Source of the DNA: Paenibacillus sp. SZ31
GTDB lineage: Bacteria; Bacillota; Bacilli; Paenibacillales; Paenibacillaceae
DNA length: 64,000 nucleotides
NCBI RefSeq assembly: GCF_012912005.1
Contig: NZ_JABBEA010000008.1
Location: 124,001 to 188,000, forward strand
Direction of reading: 5' to 3'
A program made the translations under genes and the position numbers. Under the pieces are notes generated by a model, which made no database searches, was not told the DNA's origin, and saw only the letters and a program-made list of their open reading frames with translations. Numbering within the stretch: position 1 is the first letter of the stretch; every line of letters starts with the position of its first letter. This document shows, one piece after another, positions 18,460 to 26,313 of this stretch.

Positions 18460-19434
18460 ATGTTGTTCAAGAAAGCTTGGTATCGTATGGCCCTGCCGTT
18501 TTTGCTGATCATGGCTGTATTCATTAGTGGTTGTACCCAAAAAGAGACGGTGGAATCCGTCAGGACAGAAACAGAAAACGCCGCACCACAGACAAGAACA
18601 CTCTCTACGATGATGGGAGACGTCACCGTACCCCTCAACCCGGAGAGGGTTGTCGTTGACTGGAATATAGGACATGTTCTGGCTGTCGGAGTAACACCCG
18701 TTGGTGTGCCGGGTAGCCTGCTGGATTATGGAATGTTCCTGCGTGACAAGCTTACGGATAGCGCAGATTTGGGTAACCACAGTGAGGTTTCGCTTGAGAA
18801 AATGGTAGAGCTGGAACCGGACCTGATTATCACATGGGACCAGGAGAAATTTCAGACCTATTCCAAAATCGCTCCGACTGTCGTATTCGTACCAGATCAG
18901 TATGATTCCATGGAAGCCGAAGTAACCGCCATGGGCGAGATTCTGAATCGTCCGACAGAGGCCATAGCGTGGAACGAATCATTTAAACAACGGATCGCAG
19001 CTGCTCAGGCCAAAATTAAAGATGTGATTCCGGACGGCGCCACCTTTACCGTTGCCGATTTCAACTTTTTGAAAAATCCAGCCATTATCGGCAATAGCGC
19101 CAATCGTGGCGGAAGAGCAGCCTATGAATTGCTAGGACTGACTCCAGCACCCAAGGTAAAGTCGGATCTTCTGGATCAAGATAAAGAAAACCTGGAAGCT
19201 AGCGCGGAGGTATTCGGAGAGTACGTGGGTGATTACCTGCTGATGATGGTTACAGAAGGTACGAAAGATCACTCCCTGTTGCCTAACGTCTGGGATAATC
19301 TGCCTGCGGTGCAGAACAACCATATCTTCAAACTGGATATCCATAAATATTTCACCGCTGATCCCTATACTTCCATTCTACAAGCCGAAGAGATCGCAGA
19401 TCGACTCGCAAGTGGACAGACTGAGCTGAATTAG
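18460..19434 (+). CDS. Iron-siderophore substrate-binding lipoprotein, partner of regulator B
   Basis: A 324-residue lipoprotein with lipobox ISGC, a short linker and the Fe-siderophore binding fold (ERVVVDWNIGHVLAVGVTPVG, LEPDLIITWDQEK, IAPTVVFV, RGGRAAYELLG). Its binding domain closely resembles the C-terminal domain of the divergent AraC fusion. It has no permease gene of its own; the double permease at 10.7-12.8 kb or one elsewhere would be used. GAAAGAGGG precedes the ATG. Confidence 0.92.
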   Translation: MLFKKAWYRMALPFLLIMAVFISGCTQKETVESVRTETENAAPQTRTLSTMMGDVTVPLNPERVVVDWNIGHVLAVGVTPVGVPGSLLDYGMFLRDKLTDSADLGNHSEVSLEKMVELEPDLIITWDQEKFQTYSKIAPTVVFVPDQYDSMEAEVTAMGEILNRPTEAIAWNESFKQRIAAAQAKIKDVIPDGATFTVADFNFLKNPAIIGNSANRGGRAAYELLGLTPAPKVKSDLLDQDKENLEASAEVFGEYVGDYLLMMVTEGTKDHSLLPNVWDNLPAVQNNHIFKLDIHKYFTADPYTSILQAEEIADRLASGQTELN

Positions 19435-19520
19435 AGCGAGTTTTCAAATCTAGTGAGACCCGAAACCGAACCTACTGTCTGGGATTCAAGACTTTTATCC
19501 AGCTCAAAAAAGATTACACA

Positions 19521-19558
19521 AACAGCGCCCACCAGAACGATTCAGGTGGCGCTGTTTT
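19521..19558 (+). terminator. Intrinsic terminator
   Basis: AACAGCGCCACC-type stem (AACAGCGCCCACC with GGTGGCGCTGTTTT) 87 nt past the lipoprotein stop. Confidence 0.88.
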
Positions 19559-19597
19559 ATTTGGTTTGAATATGTCGCTGTTACCGAAACATTATAT

Positions 19598-19793
19598 CTA
19601 TATAAGTTGAACTAATCATTTACACGATAACGTAGAGGACAGAAAAAACCTGAAAAAGCGAAGCGTTCGCCTTTATCCCCGGATTTTCCCCTTCGGAAAA
19701 GGGGATCAAAAAAATCCTGGGGATAACAGCGATTGGAAGGTTATTCTGTCATCGTAGTGTCAGTGTAAATAATCTTTAGTTCAACTTATATAG
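19598..19793. mobile_element. 196-bp palindromic MITE-like element
   Basis: The two ends are inverted copies of CTATATAAGTTGAACTAA. Moving inward the arms keep pairing imperfectly (ATTTACAC, CTACG, GACAGAA, AACCT, TTATCCCC, GGAT) to a central hairpin (CCCCTTCGGAAAAGGGG). The whole element can fold on itself and contains no gene. This fits a non-autonomous miniature inverted-repeat element or a REP/BIME-like repeat. No clear target-site duplication was seen. The inner edge touches the stop codon of the gene at 19794. Confidence 0.7.
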
Positions 19794-20027
19794 TTACACA
19801 AATAAGTGTTCATACTTTCGAATCTGGGATCTTAAAATTTGAGCAACTCTCCCAAGATCTTGATCATGTTGTTCAATGAATTGAATAACTGAAGATCGAT
19901 CGAATCGAAGATTTGTTTCCAGCGCACGTTCTTGTTTTGAAAAATCACTGCTAAATGGCTTCGCCTTAATCTTACGCAATGCAATACTTGTTGGCATGCT
20001 TAGCAGATAGTCTGTTGTATCTGACAA
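19794..20027 (-). CDS. Small protein of unknown function, second gene of a two-gene unit
   Basis: A 77-residue frame beginning at TTG 20027, 5 nt after the stop of the upstream gene; the frame stays open for seven further codons upstream, so coupling or another start is possible. The product is charged and helical (FDRSSVIQFIEQHDQDLGRVAQILRSQI) with no signal peptide. I do not recognise a family. Its stop codon abuts a palindromic repeat, so the C-terminus may have been set by insertion of that element. Confidence 0.45.
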   Translation of the reverse strand: MSDTTDYLLSMPTSIALRKIKAKPFSSDFSKQERALETNLRFDRSSVIQFIEQHDQDLGRVAQILRSQIRKYEHLFV

Positions 20028-20032
20028 AAGTC

Positions 20033-20431
20033 TTACGAGAATCCTTGCTCACCTGCAAAACGGGGATGGACATCAGCACAAGACAACTCCTCATTAGAAA
20101 ATCTAATCCAGACATAATCATCATATAACACACCATGGGTTTGTTTTACGATCTCCGAAGCTACATAATCATTCAGACCCAATGATTGCAAAATTTTATC
20201 GGCATGGTGTCTGGTGCGAGGGAAGCATCTGGATTCGAAGTAATCCAATACATCTCCTACGGTTACCTTGGACTTGCTTGGAAAAGGGAGAAAAACAGGA
20301 GATACACTTTTATCTTGCCATACATCAACCGTTTGATTACTATAATCCAACTTCACTTTGGCAATCACCTGGTCATGCTCCAAGACCTCAAACTCAAGAG
20401 GAGAAGATATAAATTTGTTTATTTTTTTCAT
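20033..20431 (-). CDS. Hypothetical cytoplasmic protein with RCFPRTR and KTHG...DDYVWIRF motifs
   Basis: A 132-residue protein with a strong ribosome site (GGGAGG) before ATG. An N-terminal beta-rich part resembles a small SH3-like or HipA-N-like sheet (FEVLEHDQVIAKVKLDYSNQTVDVW). A helical part follows with ESRCFPRTR and IVKQTHGVLYDDYVWIRF. Small Firmicute proteins with these two motifs are, as far as I recall, found next to HipA-fold kinase genes, but no kinase is present here. Function unknown. Confidence 0.65.
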   Translation of the reverse strand: MKKINKFISSPLEFEVLEHDQVIAKVKLDYSNQTVDVWQDKSVSPVFLPFPSKSKVTVGDVLDYFESRCFPRTRHHADKILQSLGLNDYVASEIVKQTHGVLYDDYVWIRFSNEELSCADVHPRFAGEQGFS

Positions 20432-20524
20432 CTGCTACCTCCCATAGTGATCTTTCATATTTCTTTGTTATGATTATATCATTTCTTCAACTTGTATTTC
20501 ATTTCCTTACTGCACCATTCTATT

Positions 20525-20576
20525 AAAAAAGCCCGACGCAATTTCGAGAAAATCTCGAACTTGTTCGGGCTTCTTT
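20525..20576 (-). terminator. Terminator after the IruO-like reductase gene
   Basis: Nested stems (GCCCGA with TCGGGC outside, TTCGAGA with TCTCGAA inside) with a T-run, 29 nt past the reductase stop. Confidence 0.85.
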
Positions 20577-20604
20577 AGATTGCCTTCTTTCCGCACAAAC
20601 CTAT

Positions 20605-21636
20605 CTACGTATTGGAGAGCGCTTTGTTTTTCTCATAGAACCGGGCATTGTGAGAAGATACACCCGCCATATCGGAAGCAGCAGGTTCCAGATACGTCTT
20701 GGCACTGTTGACTGCGAGCACTGCATCGTTAAAAGCACCTGCGATCAGCCTGACTTTGCTTCCATAAGTGATGAAATCACCAGCTCCGAATATGCCTGGA
20801 ATGTTGGTACGCATGCGCTGATCAACGGATACGCCGTAATCTTCACGCGCCAGTCCCCATTGCACAAGGTTGCCGAAATCACGATCATACCCATGGCTTA
20901 CGACAACTTCATCCACTTCAACAAGTGTGATCTCACCGGTTTCCACATGGGCCAGCTCGACACGATCTATTTTGTCGCCTGCACCGTATAAGCGAGAGAT
21001 ACTATATGGCGTCATGACGTTCGCTTGAGCTTTCATCTGGGCAACAGGCGACTCATGTCCGGTAAATTCATGACGCCTGTGGGCTACCGTAACTTCACTT
21101 GCTATTTTGCCCATTTCATTCGCCCAGTCGACTGCGGAGTCACCACCACCCGAGATCAGAACACGCTTCCCGGCAAATCGGGATAGATCAGTTACGGTAT
21201 AGTGCAGATTCGTCAGCTCATACCGATTGGCACCCTCGACATCCAACTTTTGCACCTGAGTCATGCCTCTGCCCGCACATAACAGGATGGTACGTGTGTA
21301 ATGACGCTCGCCTGTTTTGGAAATCAGTACAAATACACCATCCTCACGTCGTTCAAGCTCGGCAATTTCCTGCCCAAACACAATCGTTGGCTCGAACGTT
21401 CTCGCCTGTCTCTCCAGTGATTCAATCAGTTTCTCACAGCGAATCGAATCAATCCCGCCTACATCCCAGATCAGCTTCTCCGGGTATGTCCGCATGAATC
21501 CACCCAGTTCCTGTTTGGCTTCAATGATCTTGGTACGCATCGCTCTCATACCACTATAAAATGAGGCATACATTCCAGCAGGCCCACCACCTACGATGGT
21601 AATATCGTAGATATCCAATTGTGTCTCCATCGTCAT
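20605..21636 (-). CDS. FAD/NAD(P)-dependent reductase of the ferredoxin-NADP reductase type 2 (YumC/IruO) family
   Basis: A 343-residue thioredoxin-reductase-like flavoprotein with the FAD-binding motif GGGPAGMYAS near the N-terminus, the NADPH site GGGDSAVDWA near 165, and FGAGDF near the C-terminus. The redox CxxC of true thioredoxin reductase is absent, as in type 2 ferredoxin-NADP reductases. S. aureus IruO (344 residues) belongs to this family and reduces ferric hydroxamate siderophores. The gene directly follows the siderophore-binding lipoprotein gene (TAA then ATG, no gap), so a cytosolic role in releasing iron from the imported chelate is likely. Assignment to IruO function rests on operon context. 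Confidence 0.88.
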   Translation of the reverse strand: MTMETQLDIYDITIVGGGPAGMYASFYSGMRAMRTKIIEAKQELGGFMRTYPEKLIWDVGGIDSIRCEKLIESLERQARTFEPTIVFGQEIAELERREDGVFVLISKTGERHYTRTILLCAGRGMTQVQKLDVEGANRYELTNLHYTVTDLSRFAGKRVLISGGGDSAVDWANEMGKIASEVTVAHRRHEFTGHESPVAQMKAQANVMTPYSISRLYGAGDKIDRVELAHVETGEITLVEVDEVVVSHGYDRDFGNLVQWGLAREDYGVSVDQRMRTNIPGIFGAGDFITYGSKVRLIAGAFNDAVLAVNSAKTYLEPAASDMAGVSSHNARFYEKNKALSNT

Positions 21637-22653
21637 TTAAGGCACCAACTTTTCAACAACGTAATCCATCAATTTTACAGAACCAATCGGACCCACACCG
21701 GATACGAATTGGCTTGTCTTCAACGGGAAGACATGATCATTCTTCACAGCTTCCAGATTCGCCCACACCTGGCTTGCTTTCAGATCTTCCATCGATTTCT
21801 TCGTGTCATAACCTACGAGGGTTCTGTCTTCCAGGAAAATATAATCCGGATTCATCTCAGGCAAGAATTCCAGGGAGAACTGGCTAAACCAATCTGTAGA
21901 GTCTTTGATCGCTTCAGGACTATTCAGGCCCAGGATATCATAGAAGAAGACACTGCTGCTTCCTCCTTTGGGACCCATGAAACGGTAACGATTGTGCTCT
22001 ACCCTCAGAACCAATATCGTCTTGTCTCCAAGGGCTGCCGCAATTTTCTCTTTCGCTTGGGAAGCTTTCTCGTCGAATTCAGCCAGTACTTTGGCAGATT
22101 CTTCCGTCTTGTCGAATATGGCACCCAGCTTCGGCATAGCACGCTTCATTTCACTGTTGGCATCCACAGCCACCGTTGGAGCGATTTTCGACAACTCGTC
22201 ATATACGCCCTGCTCCATACCTTCGCCAGCGGTAAGGATCATATCCGGTGACAGCGCAAGCAACTGCTCATAGTTATATTGATATTGCTCGACTTCAATG
22301 ATCTGGACTCCGTGTTCTTTCAAATAATCAGGACGGTATTCCGCTTCAACCTCTGGAGTTAACATAACGATTTGGGGTGTGACACCCATCTCTATCAGAT
22401 ACTCCGCATAGATCGAATCGAACACAAGCAGATTTTGAGGATGGGTCGGAATCGTTACTTCTCCGAACTGATCCTGCACCACCTTAGTCGCACTTTCATT
22501 CGCTGCTTCTTCGGTTGTACTTGCTTCTCCTTCAGTCTGGGCACTTGATGTTCCAGCTGCAGTATTCTCTTCATTGGTTCCACTGGAACATGCCGCCAGC
22601 ATAATACTGATCACCAACAGCATAATGCCCAACCCTTTAAATCTTCGTGACAT
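21637..22653 (-). CDS. Iron-siderophore substrate-binding lipoprotein, partner of regulator C
   Basis: A 338-residue lipoprotein with lipobox LAACSS, an acidic Ser/Thr/Glu linker, and the binding fold (NLLVFDSIYAEYLIEMGVTP, LSPDMILTAGEGM, IAPTVAVDANSE, LLGLNSP-type region). Its second half mirrors the C-terminal domain of the AraC fusion encoded just upstream (shared LRVE...YR.MG, T.WF, NPDY.F.E.R). It forms an operon with the flavin reductase. A near-perfect Fur box lies upstream. Confidence 0.92.
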   Translation of the reverse strand: MSRRFKGLGIMLLVISIMLAACSSGTNEENTAAGTSSAQTEGEASTTEEAANESATKVVQDQFGEVTIPTHPQNLLVFDSIYAEYLIEMGVTPQIVMLTPEVEAEYRPDYLKEHGVQIIEVEQYQYNYEQLLALSPDMILTAGEGMEQGVYDELSKIAPTVAVDANSEMKRAMPKLGAIFDKTEESAKVLAEFDEKASQAKEKIAAALGDKTILVLRVEHNRYRFMGPKGGSSSVFFYDILGLNSPEAIKDSTDWFSQFSLEFLPEMNPDYIFLEDRTLVGYDTKKSMEDLKASQVWANLEAVKNDHVFPLKTSQFVSGVGPIGSVKLMDYVVEKLVP

Positions 22654-22678
22654 GATATACTTCGCCCCTTATATATGT

Positions 22679-22699
22679 TGATAATGATAATTATTATCA
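22679..22699. promoter_or_regulatory. Fur box upstream of lipoprotein / IruO-like operon
   Basis: Starts with TGATAATGATAATTA and continues as an inverted copy (TTATTATCA), giving a 21-bp near-palindrome containing overlapping heptamers, the classic arrangement for two Fur dimers. It lies 25 nt before the lipoprotein start. Confidence 0.85.
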
Positions 22700-22755
22700 A
22701 ATAGTATCAAATAAGAAGTGTTGCTTCCATAGCATATCGTGCGCATTCATTTGGA

Positions 22756-24381
22756 TTATTGTGCTCTATCATGAAGAGGTTCCGTAAGATTGCGAATGAT
22801 CTGATTGAGAATCAGGGCATGTCCTGTAATTCCGTGGCCGTCTACCCACAGATGGGTATCTACGTAAAATATCCGATTATTTTTTACAGCCTTCAACTCG
22901 TTCCATTGCGGACTCTCCCATAGTTTCCTCATATTCTCTTCAGCACTGAAGTGCTGCATAATCCGCTTCTCCACAAAAAGATAATCGGGATTGGCTTGTG
23001 TCAGCAGATCAAGCGAACACGGGTTAAACCAGGCTGTACCTGGTTGCAGTACTTGCGGCAGTGCTAATCCAAGCTGTTCATATAACAATTGTGATACCCC
23101 GTGTGAATGCCCCCCCAGATATCGATAACCAAATGCTTCTACCCTCAGCAGCATGACTGTGGATGCGGATTGAATGATCGGTTGCAACTGTTGCTTCGCT
23201 ACACTGACTTCGTGTTTCATCTGCTGATGCAGTCTATGAGCCTCTTCTTCTTTGAAAAACCAGGCTGCCAATTGATCGAGCAATGGCTCCACATCTTGAT
23301 GAAGTCCGGTAAGAATCGGTGCAATTGTGCGCAGCTCCTTTTTGACCTCTTCCGTCAATACGTTTCCTATCAACATCTCCGGTTGAACTCGTCGAACAAG
23401 TTCTATCTCCACCTCATACTGTGTAACCTCCAGCATCTGAACTCCATGCGCTATAAATTGTTCCCGATGATGTGGGGACAGCAGGATTGGGGTAACCACT
23501 ACGGCATGAGGGATCACTCCGAGATGAATCATCATTTCGCCGCAGATGGGAGACAGTGATACGATCTTTCGCTGCGGCATCGTCTGTCTATATTGCTTAG
23601 GTGATACGCCAGTCAGTTGTTTGAAGCGCCGGCTGAAGTAATGTGCATCTTCAAATCCAGACTTTTTGGCAATATCCTGAGAGGTTGCTGCGGTCAATAA
23701 CAGTTCTTCCTGAGCGCGATAGATCCGGTAGTGGGCCAGATAATCCAAGGGTGGCTTACCATATCGTTCACTAAACTTGCGGGAATAATGCCATGGACTA
23801 ATGCCGGCAATCTGAGCTAACTGCATGCGGGTAATCACCTGATCATAATGCTGCTGCATGTAGTCAATGGAGCGAAGTATGCCGTGTTCCGGCTTCAACT
23901 CGTTATCCGGCTGTTTCCGATACAGATTTCTTAACAATTCATATAACAAATGTTGATTCCCAACCCATCCTGCACCCTGATCCTGTGTATCCTCTTCACT
24001 CCAATGCTGAATGATACTTGCCAGACTTCCACCAGACAGTTGCACCTTCTGATACGCCTCTCCTGACGGTAAACGCCATTCGAACTTCTCAGCTTCCCGT
24101 CGCTCTTGCAACACCGAATATGTATCGAACTGAACATGCCAGCCTGCCAGATCCAGATTTCCACCTTCAATGACCTCCATTACGGAGTTCTCTTCGAGCG
24201 CAATTAATTCTCCAAAGGAGACGTGAACTCGGTGTCCATTTATATTCCAGATCGCTTTTCCATCAATAATAAATATCAAGGTGTGACTGAAAAAGTGGTG
24301 CAGTTCGCCTTTCGTTATCCATGCATTGGTTAATGCCTTCGTCGACTTCCACTGAGCGATCCATTCCATGTTGTCAGACAT
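22756..24381 (-). CDS. Btr-like AraC regulator with cytoplasmic siderophore-binding-protein domain (C)
   Basis: A 541-residue fusion. AraC N-terminal domain at about 1-165, helix-turn-helix at about 170-270 (ITRMQLAQIAGISPWHYSRKF and GFEDAHYFSRRFKQLTG), and a binding-protein fold at about 275-535 without signal peptide or long linker (KIVSLSPICGEMMIHLGVIP). It is upstream of, and on the same strand as, the lipoprotein it resembles (103 bp gap with a Fur box), so it probably activates that operon when its ferric siderophore is present in the cytosol. The start ATG 24381 follows AAAGG. Confidence 0.9.
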   Translation of the reverse strand: MSDNMEWIAQWKSTKALTNAWITKGELHHFFSHTLIFIIDGKAIWNINGHRVHVSFGELIALEENSVMEVIEGGNLDLAGWHVQFDTYSVLQERREAEKFEWRLPSGEAYQKVQLSGGSLASIIQHWSEEDTQDQGAGWVGNQHLLYELLRNLYRKQPDNELKPEHGILRSIDYMQQHYDQVITRMQLAQIAGISPWHYSRKFSERYGKPPLDYLAHYRIYRAQEELLLTAATSQDIAKKSGFEDAHYFSRRFKQLTGVSPKQYRQTMPQRKIVSLSPICGEMMIHLGVIPHAVVVTPILLSPHHREQFIAHGVQMLEVTQYEVEIELVRRVQPEMLIGNVLTEEVKKELRTIAPILTGLHQDVEPLLDQLAAWFFKEEEAHRLHQQMKHEVSVAKQQLQPIIQSASTVMLLRVEAFGYRYLGGHSHGVSQLLYEQLGLALPQVLQPGTAWFNPCSLDLLTQANPDYLFVEKRIMQHFSAEENMRKLWESPQWNELKAVKNNRIFYVDTHLWVDGHGITGHALILNQIIRNLTEPLHDRAQ

Positions 24382-24535
24382 ATCGTTATCCTTTCAAGGG
24401 GAATAATCATCCCGATTTATACGTTTCACTATATCAAAATACATGACAACTCCATAACCAACAAGCTATGGCTTGAATAAAATGGAGGACAGCTATTATA
24501 CATTTCACACTTGTATTCTTCAGATAAAAAAACAA

Positions 24536-24570
24536 AAAAAAGCCCGCACCATCAGGCACAAGCTCTTTCT
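24536..24570 (-). terminator. Terminator of the PTS gene
   Basis: Hairpin with arms AGCTTGTGCC and GGTGCGGGCT (several G-U pairs) followed by eight T on the minus strand. Confidence 0.7.
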
Positions 24571-24611
24571 TACAACTTTAATACTACTTTTTCAAAAGTA
24601 CGTTCTACGTA

Positions 24612-26015
24612 TTACTCGATGCTAGCTTTCGGTGCTGCCTGTCCCGATTTCTGTCCTTTTCCTGCCATCCAATACGTCAGTCCACCAGAGACAACGAAAG
24701 CAATAACCACACCAATACAGGTGTGTAACAGATTCAGGCTCCCCTCTTCGATGAAGAGCGGGAGGCTGACCAAGCTCGGATTGCCAACGATAGCGAAAGC
24801 CTTGACAGATAACAACCCGAAGTACAGTCCACCCGCTGCTCCACCCAGCAGTGCCGAGTAGAAAGAGGATCTCTTTCTCATGTTGACCGCGTACAACGCA
24901 GGCTCTACGACTCCCAGGAGTGCTGTTCCAGTAGCCCAGAAAGCCAGTCTTCTGGATGCTGGCTCTTTCGAGCGCAGACCGTTTGCGAGCGAGGCCCCTG
25001 CTTGTCCAATAATCGCCACTATCATAGCCGCAATCACCATGGAACCACCTTCCATAACCATTTCATTAATTATGATGGCAAGTAACCAATAGTGTAATCC
25101 CATAACTAACATCAGCGAGAAGAGCGCTCCCAGTAACATTATCGTCACCACCGGAGCGTTAGCTAACAGTGAATCCAATGCCTCTGGCAGATATTCGTCG
25201 ATCCAAGTGCCGACTGGACCAAGGATCATGAATACCAGTGGAACAAGAATCAATAACGTCAGGAATGGTGCAACCATCCCTTTGGAGAATTTTGGACTTA
25301 TTCGTTGAACGGCTCTTTCCAGATAGGCCGCTGCACAGATTGTTAGAATGACCCAGATCGCAGTAGTATAAAAAGCAGGCTGGGACACAAGTGGCAAGCC
25401 CAGGAAATGGACATCTTGTTCACCTGACATCATCATGGTCATCTCCGGATGGAACATCAATCCGCCAATAGATGCTGCAACATAGATATTGCTCTTCAAC
25501 CGATACGCTGTACTGATTGCTACCAGTACAGGCAGTAGATAAATCACACTATTTCCAATGATACTGAATATCGTAAAGGTCTGACTGTCCATCAGTGCAG
25601 AAGAATCCGCTGAACCGTAAGTATCCATTAACGTAATTATAGCGAGTAAAATCTTAATTACGGCGGCTCCGAGAATCGCAGGCATCAAGGGCCGAAACAC
25701 ATCGGATACAAAATGTAAGATCGAGAACCTGTTCTTCTTCGCGTGTCCTGCTTCCTGCAATGCTGTTCCTTCCGCTGCCCCCACGCCCTGAAGCGCATTG
25801 TAGATCCGGGAAGATTCATCTCTTATTGCCAGATGACACTGCTCACCTGTTGCCCGAATATCTGCCACAACATCTGTGGAGGCAAGAACCGACATGTTCA
25901 ATTGGGTACTGTCCTTCAGTACCAACGTCGTTGTACCTTTATTGTGTTCTACGAGCTTGATGTTCTCCTTGCCACCTGCGAGTTTCAACCAATCTTCAAT
26001 CTGTGTGTCATGCAT
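24612..26015 (-). CDS. PTS permease, glucoside/sucrose family IIBC, with degenerate IIB domain
   Basis: A 467-residue protein with an N-terminal IIB-like domain (about 1-80, AGGKENIK start) and a C-terminal IIC channel of about ten membrane segments (motifs GGLMFHPEM, GVVEPALYAVN). In functional IIB domains of this family the phosphorylated cysteine sits in HCxTRLRFxLKD. Here the aligned segment reads HNKGTTTLVLKD, with asparagine in place of cysteine and the TRLR motif lost. It therefore cannot be phosphorylated in the normal way, unless another IIB acts in trans. No glucosidase, IIA or antiterminator gene is adjacent. Start ATG 26015 follows AGGAG; an in-frame ATG six codons upstream lacks a ribosome site. 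Confidence 0.88.
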   Translation of the reverse strand: MHDTQIEDWLKLAGGKENIKLVEHNKGTTTLVLKDSTQLNMSVLASTDVVADIRATGEQCHLAIRDESSRIYNALQGVGAAEGTALQEAGHAKKNRFSILHFVSDVFRPLMPAILGAAVIKILLAIITLMDTYGSADSSALMDSQTFTIFSIIGNSVIYLLPVLVAISTAYRLKSNIYVAASIGGLMFHPEMTMMMSGEQDVHFLGLPLVSQPAFYTTAIWVILTICAAAYLERAVQRISPKFSKGMVAPFLTLLILVPLVFMILGPVGTWIDEYLPEALDSLLANAPVVTIMLLGALFSLMLVMGLHYWLLAIIINEMVMEGGSMVIAAMIVAIIGQAGASLANGLRSKEPASRRLAFWATGTALLGVVEPALYAVNMRKRSSFYSALLGGAAGGLYFGLLSVKAFAIVGNPSLVSLPLFIEEGSLNLLHTCIGVVIAFVVSGGLTYWMAGKGQKSGQAAPKASIE

Positions 26016-26192
26016 TATGTACAATCTCCTCATGTTACGGTAAATCCGTGTTTTGTGATGTATTACGTTCTAATATGCCTCTATCTATATAGACATTTCC
26101 ACGAAAAAACTTCAATAGGATAATAAAACTAATTTTCCTTACATTTCATGTTCATTTATACAAGGTATATTGACCTACTAAGGTCGAAAAGC

Positions 26193-26218
26193 AAAAAAGC
26201 CTACTCTTATGTAGGCTC
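26193..26218 (-). terminator. Terminator after hybrid cluster protein gene
   Basis: GAGCCTAC / GTAGGCTTTTTT hairpin on the minus strand, about 95 nt past the stop codon. Confidence 0.8.
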
Positions 26219-26313
26219 TTATCCATCTTTATTTATGAGTCATACTCGCCATATTCACAGCCGACATTCGCGGTCATCAGATGATCGATGCACATAAATG
26301 TACACCCTTCATC

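Noticed and set aside
10745..24381. Siderophore biosynthesis cluster
   Set aside because: No NRPS, NIS synthetase or precursor genes are present; the region only imports, senses and releases iron.
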